The position numbers and the translations under genes are program-made. DNA of 64,000 nt, taken from contig NZ_CP043930.1 in NCBI RefSeq assembly GCF_009720525.1, positions 7,204,001-7,268,000 of the forward strand, written 5' to 3'. The DNA comes from Gimesia benthica (GTDB lineage Bacteria > Planctomycetota > Planctomycetia > Planctomycetales > Planctomycetaceae). Each line of letters begins with the position of its first letter. The first letter of the stretch is position 1. Positions 27,315 to 35,918 of this stretch are shown one piece after another. The notes under the pieces are model-generated. The model did no database searches. It was not told the DNA's origin and was given only the letters and a program-made list of their open reading frames with translations.

Positions 27315-28355
27315 ATGGTTAACGAAATGAGTTTGAGATCAATTTGTGGAATCGTGCTGGCGCTGCTGCTCCTGTCTGAAGTGAGCGTTGCCCGAGAGCC
27401 GGTGCGGGTCATTTTTGATACCGATATTTCTGGAGACGTGGATGATGTGCTGGCCCTGGCCATGCTGCATACACTGGCCGATCGAGGGGAATGCGAACTG
27501 CTGGCTGTCACAATCTCCAAGATCAACCCGTTGACCGGTCCCTTCACAGATGCTGTGAATACGTTTTACGGGCGGGGAGAGATTCCGATTGGAGTGACCC
27601 GGGATGCACAACGTCGCGAGAGCCGTTACCTCAAGCTGGTAAATGAAAAGGACGGAGAGGAGTGGCGCTATCCACATGATGTTCGCTCCAATGAAGATTT
27701 ACCTGATGCGGTGACAGTGCTGCGTAAGACACTGATGGCACAGCCGGATCATTCGGTGGTCTTGATTCAGGTCGGGTTGGCAGCGAATCTCGCAGATCTG
27801 GTGGAATCGAAGGCCGATGAGATCAGCCCTCTGAGCGGAAAGGAACTGATCCGCCAGAAAGTGAGTCTCGTGTCCGTGATGGCCGGTGCGTTTGAACCGA
27901 TTGACGGCAATCAGCACTTCCTGGAAGCCAATATTCGCAACGGAATCAAGTCGATGCAGCGGTTCGTCAACCAGTGGCCCCGGGAAGTCCCCGTGATCTG
28001 GAGCGGTTTTGAAATTGGCATCGCGGTTCGATATCCACGGGAGAGCATTGCGCGGGATTTCAGCTACCGTTCACATCATATCGTGCGCGAAGCCTATCTG
28101 TTGCACAGTGGTCCCGAGCATGATCGTCCCAGCTGGGATCTGACCAGTGTGCTCTACGCGGTTCGGCCGGATGACGGATATTTCACGTTGTCACAGCCGG
28201 GACGGGTGACCGTGGAGGACGACGGTTTTCTGAAATTCCAGCCGGAAGAACTGGGGCGCGACCGTTATCTGGAAATGAATTCCGAACAGGCGATTCGCGT
28301 ACGCGAAGTACTGCGGGATCTGGTCAGCCAGCCTCCTGCCCGTTGTGCGCCTTGA
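27315..28355 (+). CDS. nucleoside hydrolase-like (IUNH superfamily) exported protein
   Basis: 346 residues. A signal peptide ('GIVLALLLLSEVSVA') precedes the ribose/Ca-binding motif 'FDTDISGDVDDVLALAML'. Its two-residue expansion relative to DTDPGxDD is seen in a divergent branch of the superfamily. 'VSVMAGAF' and 'VIWSGFEIG' match later core strands. It may cleave N-glycosidic bonds, but the divergent branch is uncharacterised, so the substrate is open. Start is ATG 27315 or 27327. It is the last gene of the run, 63 bp after the DUF1080 gene. Confidence 0.82.
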   Translation: MVNEMSLRSICGIVLALLLLSEVSVAREPVRVIFDTDISGDVDDVLALAMLHTLADRGECELLAVTISKINPLTGPFTDAVNTFYGRGEIPIGVTRDAQRRESRYLKLVNEKDGEEWRYPHDVRSNEDLPDAVTVLRKTLMAQPDHSVVLIQVGLAANLADLVESKADEISPLSGKELIRQKVSLVSVMAGAFEPIDGNQHFLEANIRNGIKSMQRFVNQWPREVPVIWSGFEIGIAVRYPRESIARDFSYRSHHIVREAYLLHSGPEHDRPSWDLTSVLYAVRPDDGYFTLSQPGRVTVEDDGFLKFQPEELGRDRYLEMNSEQAIRVREVLRDLVSQPPARCAP

Positions 28356-28393
28356 TGTCTGAACCAGAGTGCCGGAAGCAGAGATTCCAGACA
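28356..28393. terminator. hairpin between convergent genes, possible bidirectional terminator
   Basis: TGTCTGAA (28356-28363) pairs with TTCCAGACA (28385-28393) with a one-base bulge. It fills the 47-bp gap between two convergent stops. No long T-tract is present on either strand, so terminator activity is only plausible. Confidence 0.35.
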
Positions 28394-28402
28394 CTCCTCA
28401 CG

Positions 28403-28996
28403 TCATTTGCTGACTTTGCGGTTCACTTCTTCCAGTAGAATATCGATGGACTCACACATCTCCTTTTTCAGCGCATGCAGACTGTTCTGCATGACGGCCA
28501 GGCCGTCAATGCGCTGCGTGCTCTGTTGAATCTCTTCTGTTGTGCTGGCGGCAACAACTGGTTCCGGCTCTTCTATTTCCGGCGGTGGTTCGGACGAGCG
28601 CATGGAACCACGCAATTTGTTGACGAGTAGTTCCGTGTCAATGGGTTTAATTAATAGATCTTTAAACCCGATCGCCAGTGCGTCCCTGGTCATTTCTTTC
28701 ATGCGGGGAGAGGAGGTTCCATGCTCCCGGGTTACCATCAGAAAGAAGTTAAGCGGGGGGATGATCCCTTCATCATTGAAACGTTCAATTTTGGAGGCGG
28801 CTTTGTAGAGATCGATGGCATTCATGGAGGGCAGGAAGAGGCTGGTGAGCACGGCGTCGACGGAAAAATCTGTTTTGAGAATGGTGAGCGCTTCTTCCCC
28901 ACTCTCTGCAGATACCGTGTCAAAATTGTGGCGGGAGAGTTTCTGGTTCAAACTCTGACGTATGAACCCGATTTCATCGACAATCAGTATTTTCAT
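28403..28996 (-). CDS. atypical (Ser-substituted) receiver-domain protein with C-terminal coiled coil
   Basis: 197 residues. The fold matches CheY-like receivers: the acidic pair D7/E8 in 'ILIVDEIGF', the Thr switch in 'LMVTREHG' and the Lys in 'LLIKPID'. The phospho-acceptor position in 'VLTSLFLP' is Ser (S52) instead of Asp, so ordinary phosphorylation is not expected. After a Pro/Glu-rich linker (about 132-148) comes a heptad-like helix (about 150-197) suggesting dimerisation or partner binding. There is no output DNA-binding domain. It lies divergently upstream of a FixJ-type regulator across an 847-bp gap, in a cluster with two histidine kinases. Confidence 0.8.
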   Translation of the reverse strand: MKILIVDEIGFIRQSLNQKLSRHNFDTVSAESGEEALTILKTDFSVDAVLTSLFLPSMNAIDLYKAASKIERFNDEGIIPPLNFFLMVTREHGTSSPRMKEMTRDALAIGFKDLLIKPIDTELLVNKLRGSMRSSEPPPEIEEPEPVVAASTTEEIQQSTQRIDGLAVMQNSLHALKKEMCESIDILLEEVNRKVSK

Positions 28997-29843
28997 TTTC
29001 GATTCCTGCTGTGAATTAAAATCATTCGCTGTCAGCTACTTGATTTGGGGGTCTTTCACTTAATCATCTATCGCCTTCTCGAAATAAAATAAAAATGGGG
29101 GATATTACCCAATTCCAGGTAGAGTATTCACCTCCTTATTGTATTTGAAGGCCGGGATAGGTAGAACAGGTGAAATGGGATGTGTCCAGGTGCTATATTT
29201 ATACGTAATTGGGCCTGTTTCACTCCTGAATCTTACTCCAAGAAAAATCAATTCTGAAGACAGCTAAATTGAGCCGGTCATACCTGTTTTAGCCAGCATT
29301 CCTGTTATCAGGGCTACTCTCAAGCTCATTATCAGCGTGCTCGCGAACGATAGACGCTGTATTTCAGCCGCATTTTGAAAAGAACTGAAGTTCGAGACGA
29401 CGGATCGTTTCTTCGGTACTCCTCCCCTCTACATTCAGTTGGCTCTCTTTGTGTTCTTCAATACCCAGATACAGAACCACACTGGAAATCGGTACTACTT
29501 GATCTAAAAAAAAAAACTGACAAGTATTTAAAACTAAATAACTTGAAGAAAACACAGTCGACCTGCTGCCAGCTATCACGTATTTAATATAGACAAAGAG
29601 ATAGATAAGTAAGGAAGGCGGACTCATGTGTTTACAGCGGGGGAGTCTATTAATTCGCTCCGTCTGTGAAAGCACTTTTGCTTTCTTAATGGATTAAACA
29701 GAGTAACTGAGATCTGTGGCTTGCGTATGAGAGTCTTTGACGGGAACGCGTTCCACGTTCAGGTTGAAATTGAACGACGTAATTCTATGACTCTTTATTA
29801 GATGCTTGGACAACTTTGAACAGACACACTTTTAGAGGCCCGA
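28997..29843. other. 847-bp AT-rich intergenic region in signalling cluster
   Basis: The longest non-coding stretch in the window, clearly AT-richer than its neighbours. It has an A11 run (29506-29516), an AT-rich block at 29500-29610, and CCCAATT (about 29108) with a distant AATTGGG (about 29208). It must contain promoters for both flanking regulators. The only longish ORF (minus, 29364-29675) has low-complexity composition and no ribosome-binding site, so I do not call it. An undetected small RNA is possible. Confidence 0.45.
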
Positions 29844-30518
29844 ATGAGCGATTTTGTCGTGTATGTGATCGATGATGATCTCGACGTGCTGGATTCTATT
29901 GCAACACTACTTTCCACATCAGGTTATGAAGTAAAAACGTATCACAACGTCTACGAATTTCTGGAATCGAAAGAGAATTCCACTCCGGGTTGTGTGCTGA
30001 TCGATCTGGTCATGCCTGAAATCTGTGGCATTGAATCAATGGAACTGATTCGCAAACAGCGGTTATTTTATCCGGTCGTGATGATGAGTGCCTACGGAGA
30101 TATTGAAAAAGCAGTTTCAGCAGTCAAACTCGGGGCCTGCGATTACCTGGAAAAGCCGTTTGAGAAAGAGAAGTGCATCAAAGCGATCGAATACGCGAGA
30201 TCACAACTCAATGAGGAAGGCGGTCCTGCCGATGCGGACAGTCAGGAATATCTGGAACTCTACGACAACTTAACCCGTCGCGAAAAACAGGTCTTTCACC
30301 TGATTGCAGATGGTCAGGCGGGAAAACAAATTGCGAATGCGATGTCCATCAGCTATCGCACCATGGAAAAACATAAAGCCAACGTGTTGAACAAGCTGGG
30401 CATTTCGAGTGCAACGGATATCGTGCATATCCTGTATAAAAATCAAAGACCTGCCCGGTTTTCAGAAAGACGGGAACGACGCCTGAGTTCCATTCTGTCA
30501 TACTCAAACAGCCACTGA
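29844..30518 (+). CDS. FixJ-type response regulator (receiver + LuxR helix-turn-helix)
   Basis: 224 residues. The receiver has acidic residues at 10-12 ('VYVIDDDLDV'), phospho-acceptor D54 in 'VLIDLVMPEICG', and the Lys in 'YLEKPFEKEK'. The C-terminal LuxR domain starts with 'LTRREKQVFHLIADGQAGKQ' and continues 'SYRTMEKHKANVLNKLG'. This is the FixJ/TodR arrangement: a kinase phosphorylates the receiver and the HTH activates target promoters. The FixL-type kinase at 32519-34159 is the natural partner by proximity, although it is on the opposite strand with the hybrid kinase between. Confidence 0.92.
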   Translation: MSDFVVYVIDDDLDVLDSIATLLSTSGYEVKTYHNVYEFLESKENSTPGCVLIDLVMPEICGIESMELIRKQRLFYPVVMMSAYGDIEKAVSAVKLGACDYLEKPFEKEKCIKAIEYARSQLNEEGGPADADSQEYLELYDNLTRREKQVFHLIADGQAGKQIANAMSISYRTMEKHKANVLNKLGISSATDIVHILYKNQRPARFSERRERRLSSILSYSNSH

Positions 30519-30641
30519 GCGGCAGGATAATCTGCCTGACCGTTCAGGCTTAACTGAGCTTTTCAATCGCTTAACCACGCTGGTTTTAAACTGTTGCCCT
30601 CGATTAGTGAGGCACGATCTGCCTGTCCCGAAGCTGGATTG

Positions 30642-30654
30642 GGGGGATTCCCCC
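30642..30654 (+). terminator. short G/C hairpin after FixJ-type gene, possible terminator
   Basis: GGGGG (30642-30646), an ATT loop and CCCCC (30650-30654) form a compact stem; ATCGATTTT follows. It lies 124 bp after the FixJ-type stop and 160 bp before the hybrid kinase start, so it may end the first transcript. Confidence 0.35.
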
Positions 30655-30813
30655 ATCGATTTTGACTGATCGAAAGTCGATAAACCGAACATCAGCATAT
30701 TTTAACTCTCTCAGTGAGTGACAAGAAATCGGGGTCTTTCACAAGCTGAATTATCTGAAGGGGAAAAGTCTAATCAAAGCGTATTATTATTCTGCCAGAC
30801 AGAAGGGCCTGTC

Positions 30814-32505
30814 ATGACATCCAGACAAAGTCGATCCGTTGAGGATCAATTTGCCAGTCAGCTGTTACAACTGAGTATTGATGTCTCCATCGCAGTCGAT
30901 GAGCGGGGCGTCATTTTAGCGGCGACGAATTCAATCAGCGATCTCTTCGGCTGGAGTCGCGAAGACGCGAGCGGGCGGAATATTCGAGAACTGATTTCTG
31001 AATCCAGTCTTGAACAGTTCGATCATTATGTTGTCGAATCACTGGGAACGGCATCCGGTGCTGCCCGGAATATGATGGCCAGGCGGAAGGATGGCTCCTG
31101 TTTCGCCACCGAGCTGACTCTGAAGCCCGTTGATGACCCTGCAGACCAGATTCAATTCATCGGTGTTTTCCGAGACTGCAGCGAGCAACGCAAGTCGCAG
31201 AATAAACTGGATGAGTACGTCGAGCGGCTCAAACAGTCTCGCAGAGAGATGAAACGCAAGGATTTTCAGCTCAAATCCGCCATGAGCATCGTTGATCGGG
31301 CCAATCAGGCTAAGAGTGAATTTCTGGCGAACATGAGTCACGAAATACGCACTCCGATGACGGCCATTCTGGGGTACTCTGATCTCCTGAAAGAGCATTC
31401 CAACGGTCAGGAGCAGCAGGAACTGATTGAGATTATTCAAAATAATGGTGCGCATCTGCTGCAGGTCATCAACGATATCCTGGACCTCTCCAAGATCGAA
31501 ATGGGGGACTTCGCCATCCGGAAAGTCCACTGTTCTCCGCTGCGGGTCCTGAGGGAAGTGATTGATGAATATCAGCCCCAGGCATCTCAGAAGGGGCTCA
31601 GTCTCCAGACGCGGTACCAGAAATCAATACCCGAGTCGATTCAGACTGATCCGGCGCGATTAAAACAGGTCCTGTCGAACCTGATCAGTAACGCCATCAA
31701 GTTTACCAATACAGGGCATATTGAACTGGATGTGCGGATGTCTGCTCAGTCTCCCCTGGATCGGATTCTGCAGTTCAGTTTGAGTGATACAGGGATCGGG
31801 ATCCCTGCTGAGAAACTGAAAACCATCTTCGATCCGTTTACCCAGGCTGACAGTTCTACATCGCGAAATTATGGTGGCACTGGACTGGGGCTGACGCTGA
31901 GTCGCAAGCTGGTACAGATTCTGGGCGGCAATCTGACCGTGCAGTCTACACTCGATCGGGGCAGTGTCTTCACGGTCACCTTGCATCTGGAACCGGATGA
32001 AGATCAGCTCTTGTCCCACGGACTGGGATTCCAGTTCGAAACTGCTGACTCAAACAGGAAGGACATCACTAGCCCTGAAATGGACCAGCGGTCCTGTGGC
32101 AATGCGGAGAAGATTCTGCTGGTCGATGATACGCCGGAGATCCGTCGTCTGTTTACATATTTGTTAAACAAGATGGGGTTGAATGTCAAAACGGCATCAA
32201 ATGGAAAAGAGGCCGTGGATCAGATTCAAACCGCTGTGGCACAGAATGCTGCATTCGATCTGATTCTGATGGATATGCAGATGCCTGTGATGAGCGGTTA
32301 TGAGGCGGTACGGCTTTTACGGGAACAGGAAATACCGGTGCCCGTCATTGCGATCACAGCGCATGCCCTGGTTGCCGACCGGGAAAAATGCCTTGCTGCC
32401 GGCTGCACAGACTATCTCAGCAAACCGGTCAAATTCGATGTCCTGTATGAGATGGTGCAACGCTACCTTCCCGCCCGGGCGATGCTGCAACTGAATCATA
32501 ACTGA
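30814..32505 (+). CDS. PAS-containing hybrid sensor histidine kinase
   Basis: About 563 residues, no TM segment, so cytosolic. Order: PAS (about 20-125), a coiled linker, HisKA with H176 in 'NMSHEIRTPMTAILGYSDLL', HATPase with N-box 'QVLSNLISNAIKF', 'DTGIGIP' and 'GGTGLGLTLS', then a C-terminal receiver with D487 in 'LILMDMQMPVMSGYE' and Lys in 'YLSKPVKFD'. The attached receiver implies intramolecular phosphotransfer or a phosphorelay; no Hpt protein is visible here. ATG at 30814 with GAAGGG upstream is preferred over GTG at 30718. It converges on the FixL-type kinase with a 13-bp gap. Confidence 0.92.
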   Translation: MTSRQSRSVEDQFASQLLQLSIDVSIAVDERGVILAATNSISDLFGWSREDASGRNIRELISESSLEQFDHYVVESLGTASGAARNMMARRKDGSCFATELTLKPVDDPADQIQFIGVFRDCSEQRKSQNKLDEYVERLKQSRREMKRKDFQLKSAMSIVDRANQAKSEFLANMSHEIRTPMTAILGYSDLLKEHSNGQEQQELIEIIQNNGAHLLQVINDILDLSKIEMGDFAIRKVHCSPLRVLREVIDEYQPQASQKGLSLQTRYQKSIPESIQTDPARLKQVLSNLISNAIKFTNTGHIELDVRMSAQSPLDRILQFSLSDTGIGIPAEKLKTIFDPFTQADSSTSRNYGGTGLGLTLSRKLVQILGGNLTVQSTLDRGSVFTVTLHLEPDEDQLLSHGLGFQFETADSNRKDITSPEMDQRSCGNAEKILLVDDTPEIRRLFTYLLNKMGLNVKTASNGKEAVDQIQTAVAQNAAFDLILMDMQMPVMSGYEAVRLLREQEIPVPVIAITAHALVADREKCLAAGCTDYLSKPVKFDVLYEMVQRYLPARAMLQLNHN

Positions 32506-32518
32506 GCGGGAAGTCGCT

Positions 32519-34159
32519 TCAGTCGTGAGCAGCGTCGGCTCTGATGTGCCGATTGAGCTCACTACGAGGACGTTCGAGGGGCTTCTGACAGGCAGGCAAC
32601 TGGATACAGAAGGTTGCCCCTCTGCGAGGGTTGGGAAGAAACCACATTTTTCCCTCAGCGGACTGGATCAGTGAGCGGCTGAGTGACAGGCCGATTCCCA
32701 GCCCGGACTGTTTACTTGTCGCGAAAGGAGTAAACAGCTTACTGCGGAAGCTTTCGGGAACACCGCAGCCGGTATCTGAGACGGAGATCTGAATCATTCT
32801 GTCGGGCGTGGAAGCCGTCGAAATGGTCAACGTGCGGGGAGCCGGGGAATGTTCCATGGCTTCTACCGCGTTTTTAAAGAGGTTGACCAGCACCTGTTCA
32901 ATCTGCACGCGGTCAGCATAGACGGTCGTAAACTTATGCTTGTAGCAGGTTTTGACTTCGATCTGTTTCAGGCGGATCTGGTAGTTGATGATCTGCAGAG
33001 CGCTGCGGATGCTGTCGTGAATATTAAACAGGAACCTTTGTTGCGGCTGTTTTTGAGTAAATGCTTTCAGTCTACGGATAATCTCACCGGAACGCAGTGC
33101 CTGTCTTTCAATTTTTTCGCGGAGTTGGCTGACATCTTCTCCCTGCTCCATCAGAGTTTTCATCGCACCGCAGTAGTTGGCGATCGCTGTAAGAGGTTGA
33201 TTCAGTTCATGTGACAGCCCCGCGATGAGTTCACCTTTCACGACCAGACGGGAGACATGGGCCAGCTCATCACGATATTCCTGGGCAATTCTGCTGGCCT
33301 CAACTTTTTCGGTGATGTCCTGAATGGTGCCGTACATGAGTTGGCTTTCTCCTGTGGCATCCGGCTTGAATCCTGCCTGCAGATGGACGTGTCGAATCTC
33401 TCCCTGGGGCCGCACGATACGATGTTCAAAACTAAACGGCAGCCTGTTATCAAGAGTGTTGGTGATCACCCGGGAGACCAGCTTCCGGTCCTCAGCATGT
33501 ACCATTTCCATGAAGGTCTGGGTTGTGGGATGGAAATCGAGGTCTCCCAGACCTAGGATGCGATAGATCTCTTCCGACCACCAGAGTGTGTTTTCCCGGG
33601 TATCCCATTCCCAGCTGCCGATGTGGGCCTGCCGCTGCGCTTCTGACAGACGGGCATGCACGTGTTGTAATTTAATTTCTGCGGTTTTTCTTTGTGTGAT
33701 GTCCTGGATAATCACCAGCGTCTCTTCTGGCTGGTAAGGGAGCAGCCGGGCCTGGAACCAGCGCATTTCCTGAGTGATTTCCAGCGCGTATTCAAAAGTG
33801 ACTGGTGCCTGTGACTGGACCAGTTCCTGCTGTGCCATTTCAAACTGGCTGGCAACAGACGGTGGGAAGATTTCGTGCAGATGTCTCTGGTGTACCGTTT
33901 CGACCGGCAGAAAGTGATGTTGATTCTTTTCATTCACGAAGCGGGTAATGACACCTCGTGAATTCAGATGAAAATAGAGATCCGGATTCACATCCAGAAT
34001 CATTTTTAACTGGGCAGACCGCTCTGTCTCCCGTTGTTCCAGCATCTCCTGTCGCAGTTTTTCATTGATCTGTAAGCGAGTGGAAGGCTGAAGCAGTTCG
34101 GGGAGAAAATTGAGATCCTGAATCGTGGTCAAAGCAACATCCATGTGCTGATCTCGCAT
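32519..34159 (-). CDS. FixL-type PAS sensor histidine kinase
   Basis: 546 residues without TM segments. Two PAS domains (about 45-165 and 180-295, the second with PAC-like 'GTIQDITEK') precede HisKA with H317 in 'GLSHELNQPLTAIANYCGAM', the subtype found in FixL/TodS-like kinases paired with FixJ regulators. The ATPase has 'VLVNLFKNAVEAM', 'DTGCGVP' and 'GLGIGLSLSRSLI'. The PAS domains lack an obvious FixL haem-His context, so oxygen sensing should not be assumed. The start is uncertain (34159 or the Met five codons later). Probable partner: the FixJ-type regulator 2 kb away. Confidence 0.9.
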   Translation of the reverse strand: MRDQHMDVALTTIQDLNFLPELLQPSTRLQINEKLRQEMLEQRETERSAQLKMILDVNPDLYFHLNSRGVITRFVNEKNQHHFLPVETVHQRHLHEIFPPSVASQFEMAQQELVQSQAPVTFEYALEITQEMRWFQARLLPYQPEETLVIIQDITQRKTAEIKLQHVHARLSEAQRQAHIGSWEWDTRENTLWWSEEIYRILGLGDLDFHPTTQTFMEMVHAEDRKLVSRVITNTLDNRLPFSFEHRIVRPQGEIRHVHLQAGFKPDATGESQLMYGTIQDITEKVEASRIAQEYRDELAHVSRLVVKGELIAGLSHELNQPLTAIANYCGAMKTLMEQGEDVSQLREKIERQALRSGEIIRRLKAFTQKQPQQRFLFNIHDSIRSALQIINYQIRLKQIEVKTCYKHKFTTVYADRVQIEQVLVNLFKNAVEAMEHSPAPRTLTISTASTPDRMIQISVSDTGCGVPESFRSKLFTPFATSKQSGLGIGLSLSRSLIQSAEGKMWFLPNPRRGATFCIQLPACQKPLERPRSELNRHIRADAAHD

Positions 34160-34263
34160 TCTGTGCTGTACTGAGGGGCTGACCGACCAGGTCCTTGTGC
34201 CGATGTGAAGGGAGCTGGAGTACAGGCCAGGAAATGTTCAAGTCTGTATGAAGTGTCTCTATC

Positions 34264-34321
34264 AGGAGGATTATGTCTGATTATGGTTTTTAGAGAAACC
34301 CCGATTTATGTAGGGGGTTTC
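34264..34321 (+). other. mini-ORF with AGGAGG followed by a perfect hairpin
   Basis: AGGAGG (34264-34269) precedes ATG 34273 and the peptide MSDYGF, stop at 34291-34293. Two bases later GAAACCCC (34295-34302) pairs perfectly with GGGGTTTC (34314-34321) across an 11-nt loop. No plus-strand gene follows, so a leader role is not supported; on the minus strand the hairpin lies 132 bp downstream of the tRNA gene and could stop its transcript. The rest of 34160-34452 shows nothing else. Confidence 0.35.
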
Positions 34322-34452
34322 GCTGTCAGATAGAAACAGGGAGGGCAGGAGTATCTGTAACCGGCAGAGGTCAGATATTGCGCAGGCAAATTCAAAAGCG
34401 AATCACCTGAGGTGGGGGAAGCAGAAAGCAGTTCTGCAAAGAGAAACAGTAA

Positions 34453-34537
34453 TAGCCGAGGCGGGACTCGAACCCGCACGCCCTTTACGGACCCGGGATT
34501 TTAAGTCCCGTGCGTCTGCCAATTCCGCCACTCGGCC
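34453..34537 (-). tRNA. tRNA-Leu (anticodon UAA)
   Basis: An 85-nt class II tRNA on the minus strand. Acceptor GGCCGAG (34537-34531) pairs with CTCGGCT, U8 is in place, the anticodon arm CGGGA-CTTAAAA-TCCCG gives anticodon UAA, a long variable arm follows (GGGTCCGTAAAGGGC region), and the T arm is GCGGG-TTCGAGT-CCCGC. The discriminator is A and CCA is not encoded. The first acceptor pair is a G-U wobble. It decodes UUA (and UUG by wobble). Confidence 0.95.
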
Positions 34538-34620
34538 ATGACTTTAAGAGTATATAGATTATTAGGTTATGTATTGCAAGCGAGAACCGGAAAAACAGGG
34601 AGCCTGAATCCCCGCCAAGA

Positions 34621-34640
34621 ACCAGACTGATTGGTCTGGT
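34621..34640. terminator. hairpin downstream of DUF3592 gene
   Basis: ACCAGAC (34621-34627), a 6-nt loop and GTCTGGT (34634-34640) form a perfect stem 39 bp beyond the minus-strand stop at 34679. It lacks a following T-tract on the minus strand, so function as a terminator is weakly supported. Confidence 0.35.
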
Positions 34641-34678
34641 CAGGTTCAGCTGCTTTTCTACTCAATCAAAAAAAGAGG

Positions 34679-35302
34679 TTAACCACCGTCCTGGTTTTTC
34701 CTGATGCGTCGTCTGCGGCGTTGCAAAGCCGAATCGGGAGAGGAGGATGTGCCGGTTGATGCTCGTTTTTTTTTCTTCTTTTTCTTCGGTTGGCTCAAGC
34801 GGGAACGCAGAAAAATATAGTTGTCATAGGCGGAATAACCGCCCGCGATCAATAGCACGAGAGGGATCAATGGGCTCAGGTTGACGAGCCAGTTCGACCC
34901 TTTTTCCAGGACCGCCTTGGAATGATCTTCCGGAGAATAATAGACCGGGTGCTTTGAGCCCACGGGGTATTTATCGACGACCTCTTCGGCGTGGGAGGGA
35001 ATGGGAGTCGAATAACCGCGAAAGGCAATCTCTGAACTCGTATAGTTTTTTCCATCTACCGAATAGCGATAAGAAACGACGGGATCCCAGGAAGGTCTGC
35101 CACGATTTTGACCTGTCTTGACCTCAGATCGTGTGATTTCCGCTTCCGTTTGCGGCCAGTTCGCGCTTTGCCTGGCTTCGCTGATTTTCTTGAATGTCGG
35201 TTTGATCAGAAACGGTGCCCCGATGACCATGGCGGCACCAATCAGGGCTTTCGCCAGTAGAAACCAGTTGGAATCTCCTGGGTGGGGAGATAAGAATCTC
35301 AT
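34679..35302 (-). CDS. DUF3592 membrane protein
   Basis: 207 residues. TM1 (about 15-34, 'LLAKALIGAAMVIGAPFLI') is followed by a beta-rich DUF3592 domain ('WPQTEAEITRSEV', 'PVVSYRYSVDGKNYTSSEIAF', 'KYPVGSKHPVYYSPEDHSKA'), a second TM (about 138-160), and a highly basic tail with seven consecutive Lys and an RRRRR run. The family has no known function. The basic cytoplasmic tail could contact nucleic acid or acidic lipids, which is inference. It is the middle gene of a loose minus-strand series, 232 bp after the GlsB-like gene. Confidence 0.8.
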   Translation of the reverse strand: MRFLSPHPGDSNWFLLAKALIGAAMVIGAPFLIKPTFKKISEARQSANWPQTEAEITRSEVKTGQNRGRPSWDPVVSYRYSVDGKNYTSSEIAFRGYSTPIPSHAEEVVDKYPVGSKHPVYYSPEDHSKAVLEKGSNWLVNLSPLIPLVLLIAGGYSAYDNYIFLRSRLSQPKKKKKKKRASTGTSSSPDSALQRRRRRIRKNQDGG

Positions 35303-35534
35303 GAATCGTCCTCAGCTGAGTAGCCTCTCGTCAGCCCGCTCGCGATCAAAGGGACTGAGCAGACGTCAGCTTACGATTCTGGTGGACATTCGTGTATTTG
35401 TCAATGCGTTTCACTCTATCAGATGAGTGAATCAGCATGCTGGTCAGGTGGGGACGTATTCTCAGAACTACCTTCGCGAGCAGATAGCAGGAAGGGGGCA
35501 GCGTCGATGGCTGATCGAGCAGATTTGCCCCGGT

Positions 35535-35918
35535 TTAATAGGTCTCGTCAGCCAGGCCACGGGCACGACGTCGTCTGCGACGACGGTGCAACCACCGTTC
35601 ACCATCTTCGGCTTCAGCGAAAAAGGAACCGGAGAGCAGGCGATAGAAAAACAGCAGAATGAAGGCACCACCGGTGGCTGCCAGGAAACCGATCGAACTG
35701 ATCGGCGTGACGCGGGCCCCGTCCCAGAAAAACATCAAGGTTCCACAACCGACGACACTGCCGCCGATCCCCATCAGCATGGTACTGACGGCACCACCTG
35801 GATCTTTCCCAGGCATGATCGCCTTGGCTGCCAGACCTACCAGAGTGCCAAAACCAACCCAGACTAACATCTCGTTGACTGCTTCCTGCAGAATCCGAGT
35901 CATATTCTCATCAAACAT
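35535..35918 (-). CDS. small GlsB/YeaQ/YmgE-like membrane protein
   Basis: 127 residues with three hydrophobic helices. 'FGTLVGLAAKAIMPGKDPGG' and 'STMLMGIGGSVVG' match the transglycosylase-associated (GlsB/YeaQ/YmgE) family, usually about 80-90 residues. This copy adds an N-terminal amphipathic stretch and a C-terminal tail with seven consecutive Arg after the third helix. The family is stress-associated and of unknown biochemical role. Gaps of more than 200 bp on both sides suggest it is transcribed alone. Confidence 0.7.
   Translation of the reverse strand: MFDENMTRILQEAVNEMLVWVGFGTLVGLAAKAIMPGKDPGGAVSTMLMGIGGSVVGCGTLMFFWDGARVTPISSIGFLAATGGAFILLFFYRLLSGSFFAEAEDGERWLHRRRRRRRARGLADETY

Noticed and set aside
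29364-29675. 103-residue minus-strand ORF in the AT-rich gap
   Set aside because: No ribosome-binding site, poly-Phe/Ser low complexity from the A-run, and no recognisable fold.
32519-34159. Haem-based oxygen sensor FixL
   Set aside because: The kinase subtype matches FixL, but I see no haem-ligating His context in either PAS domain.
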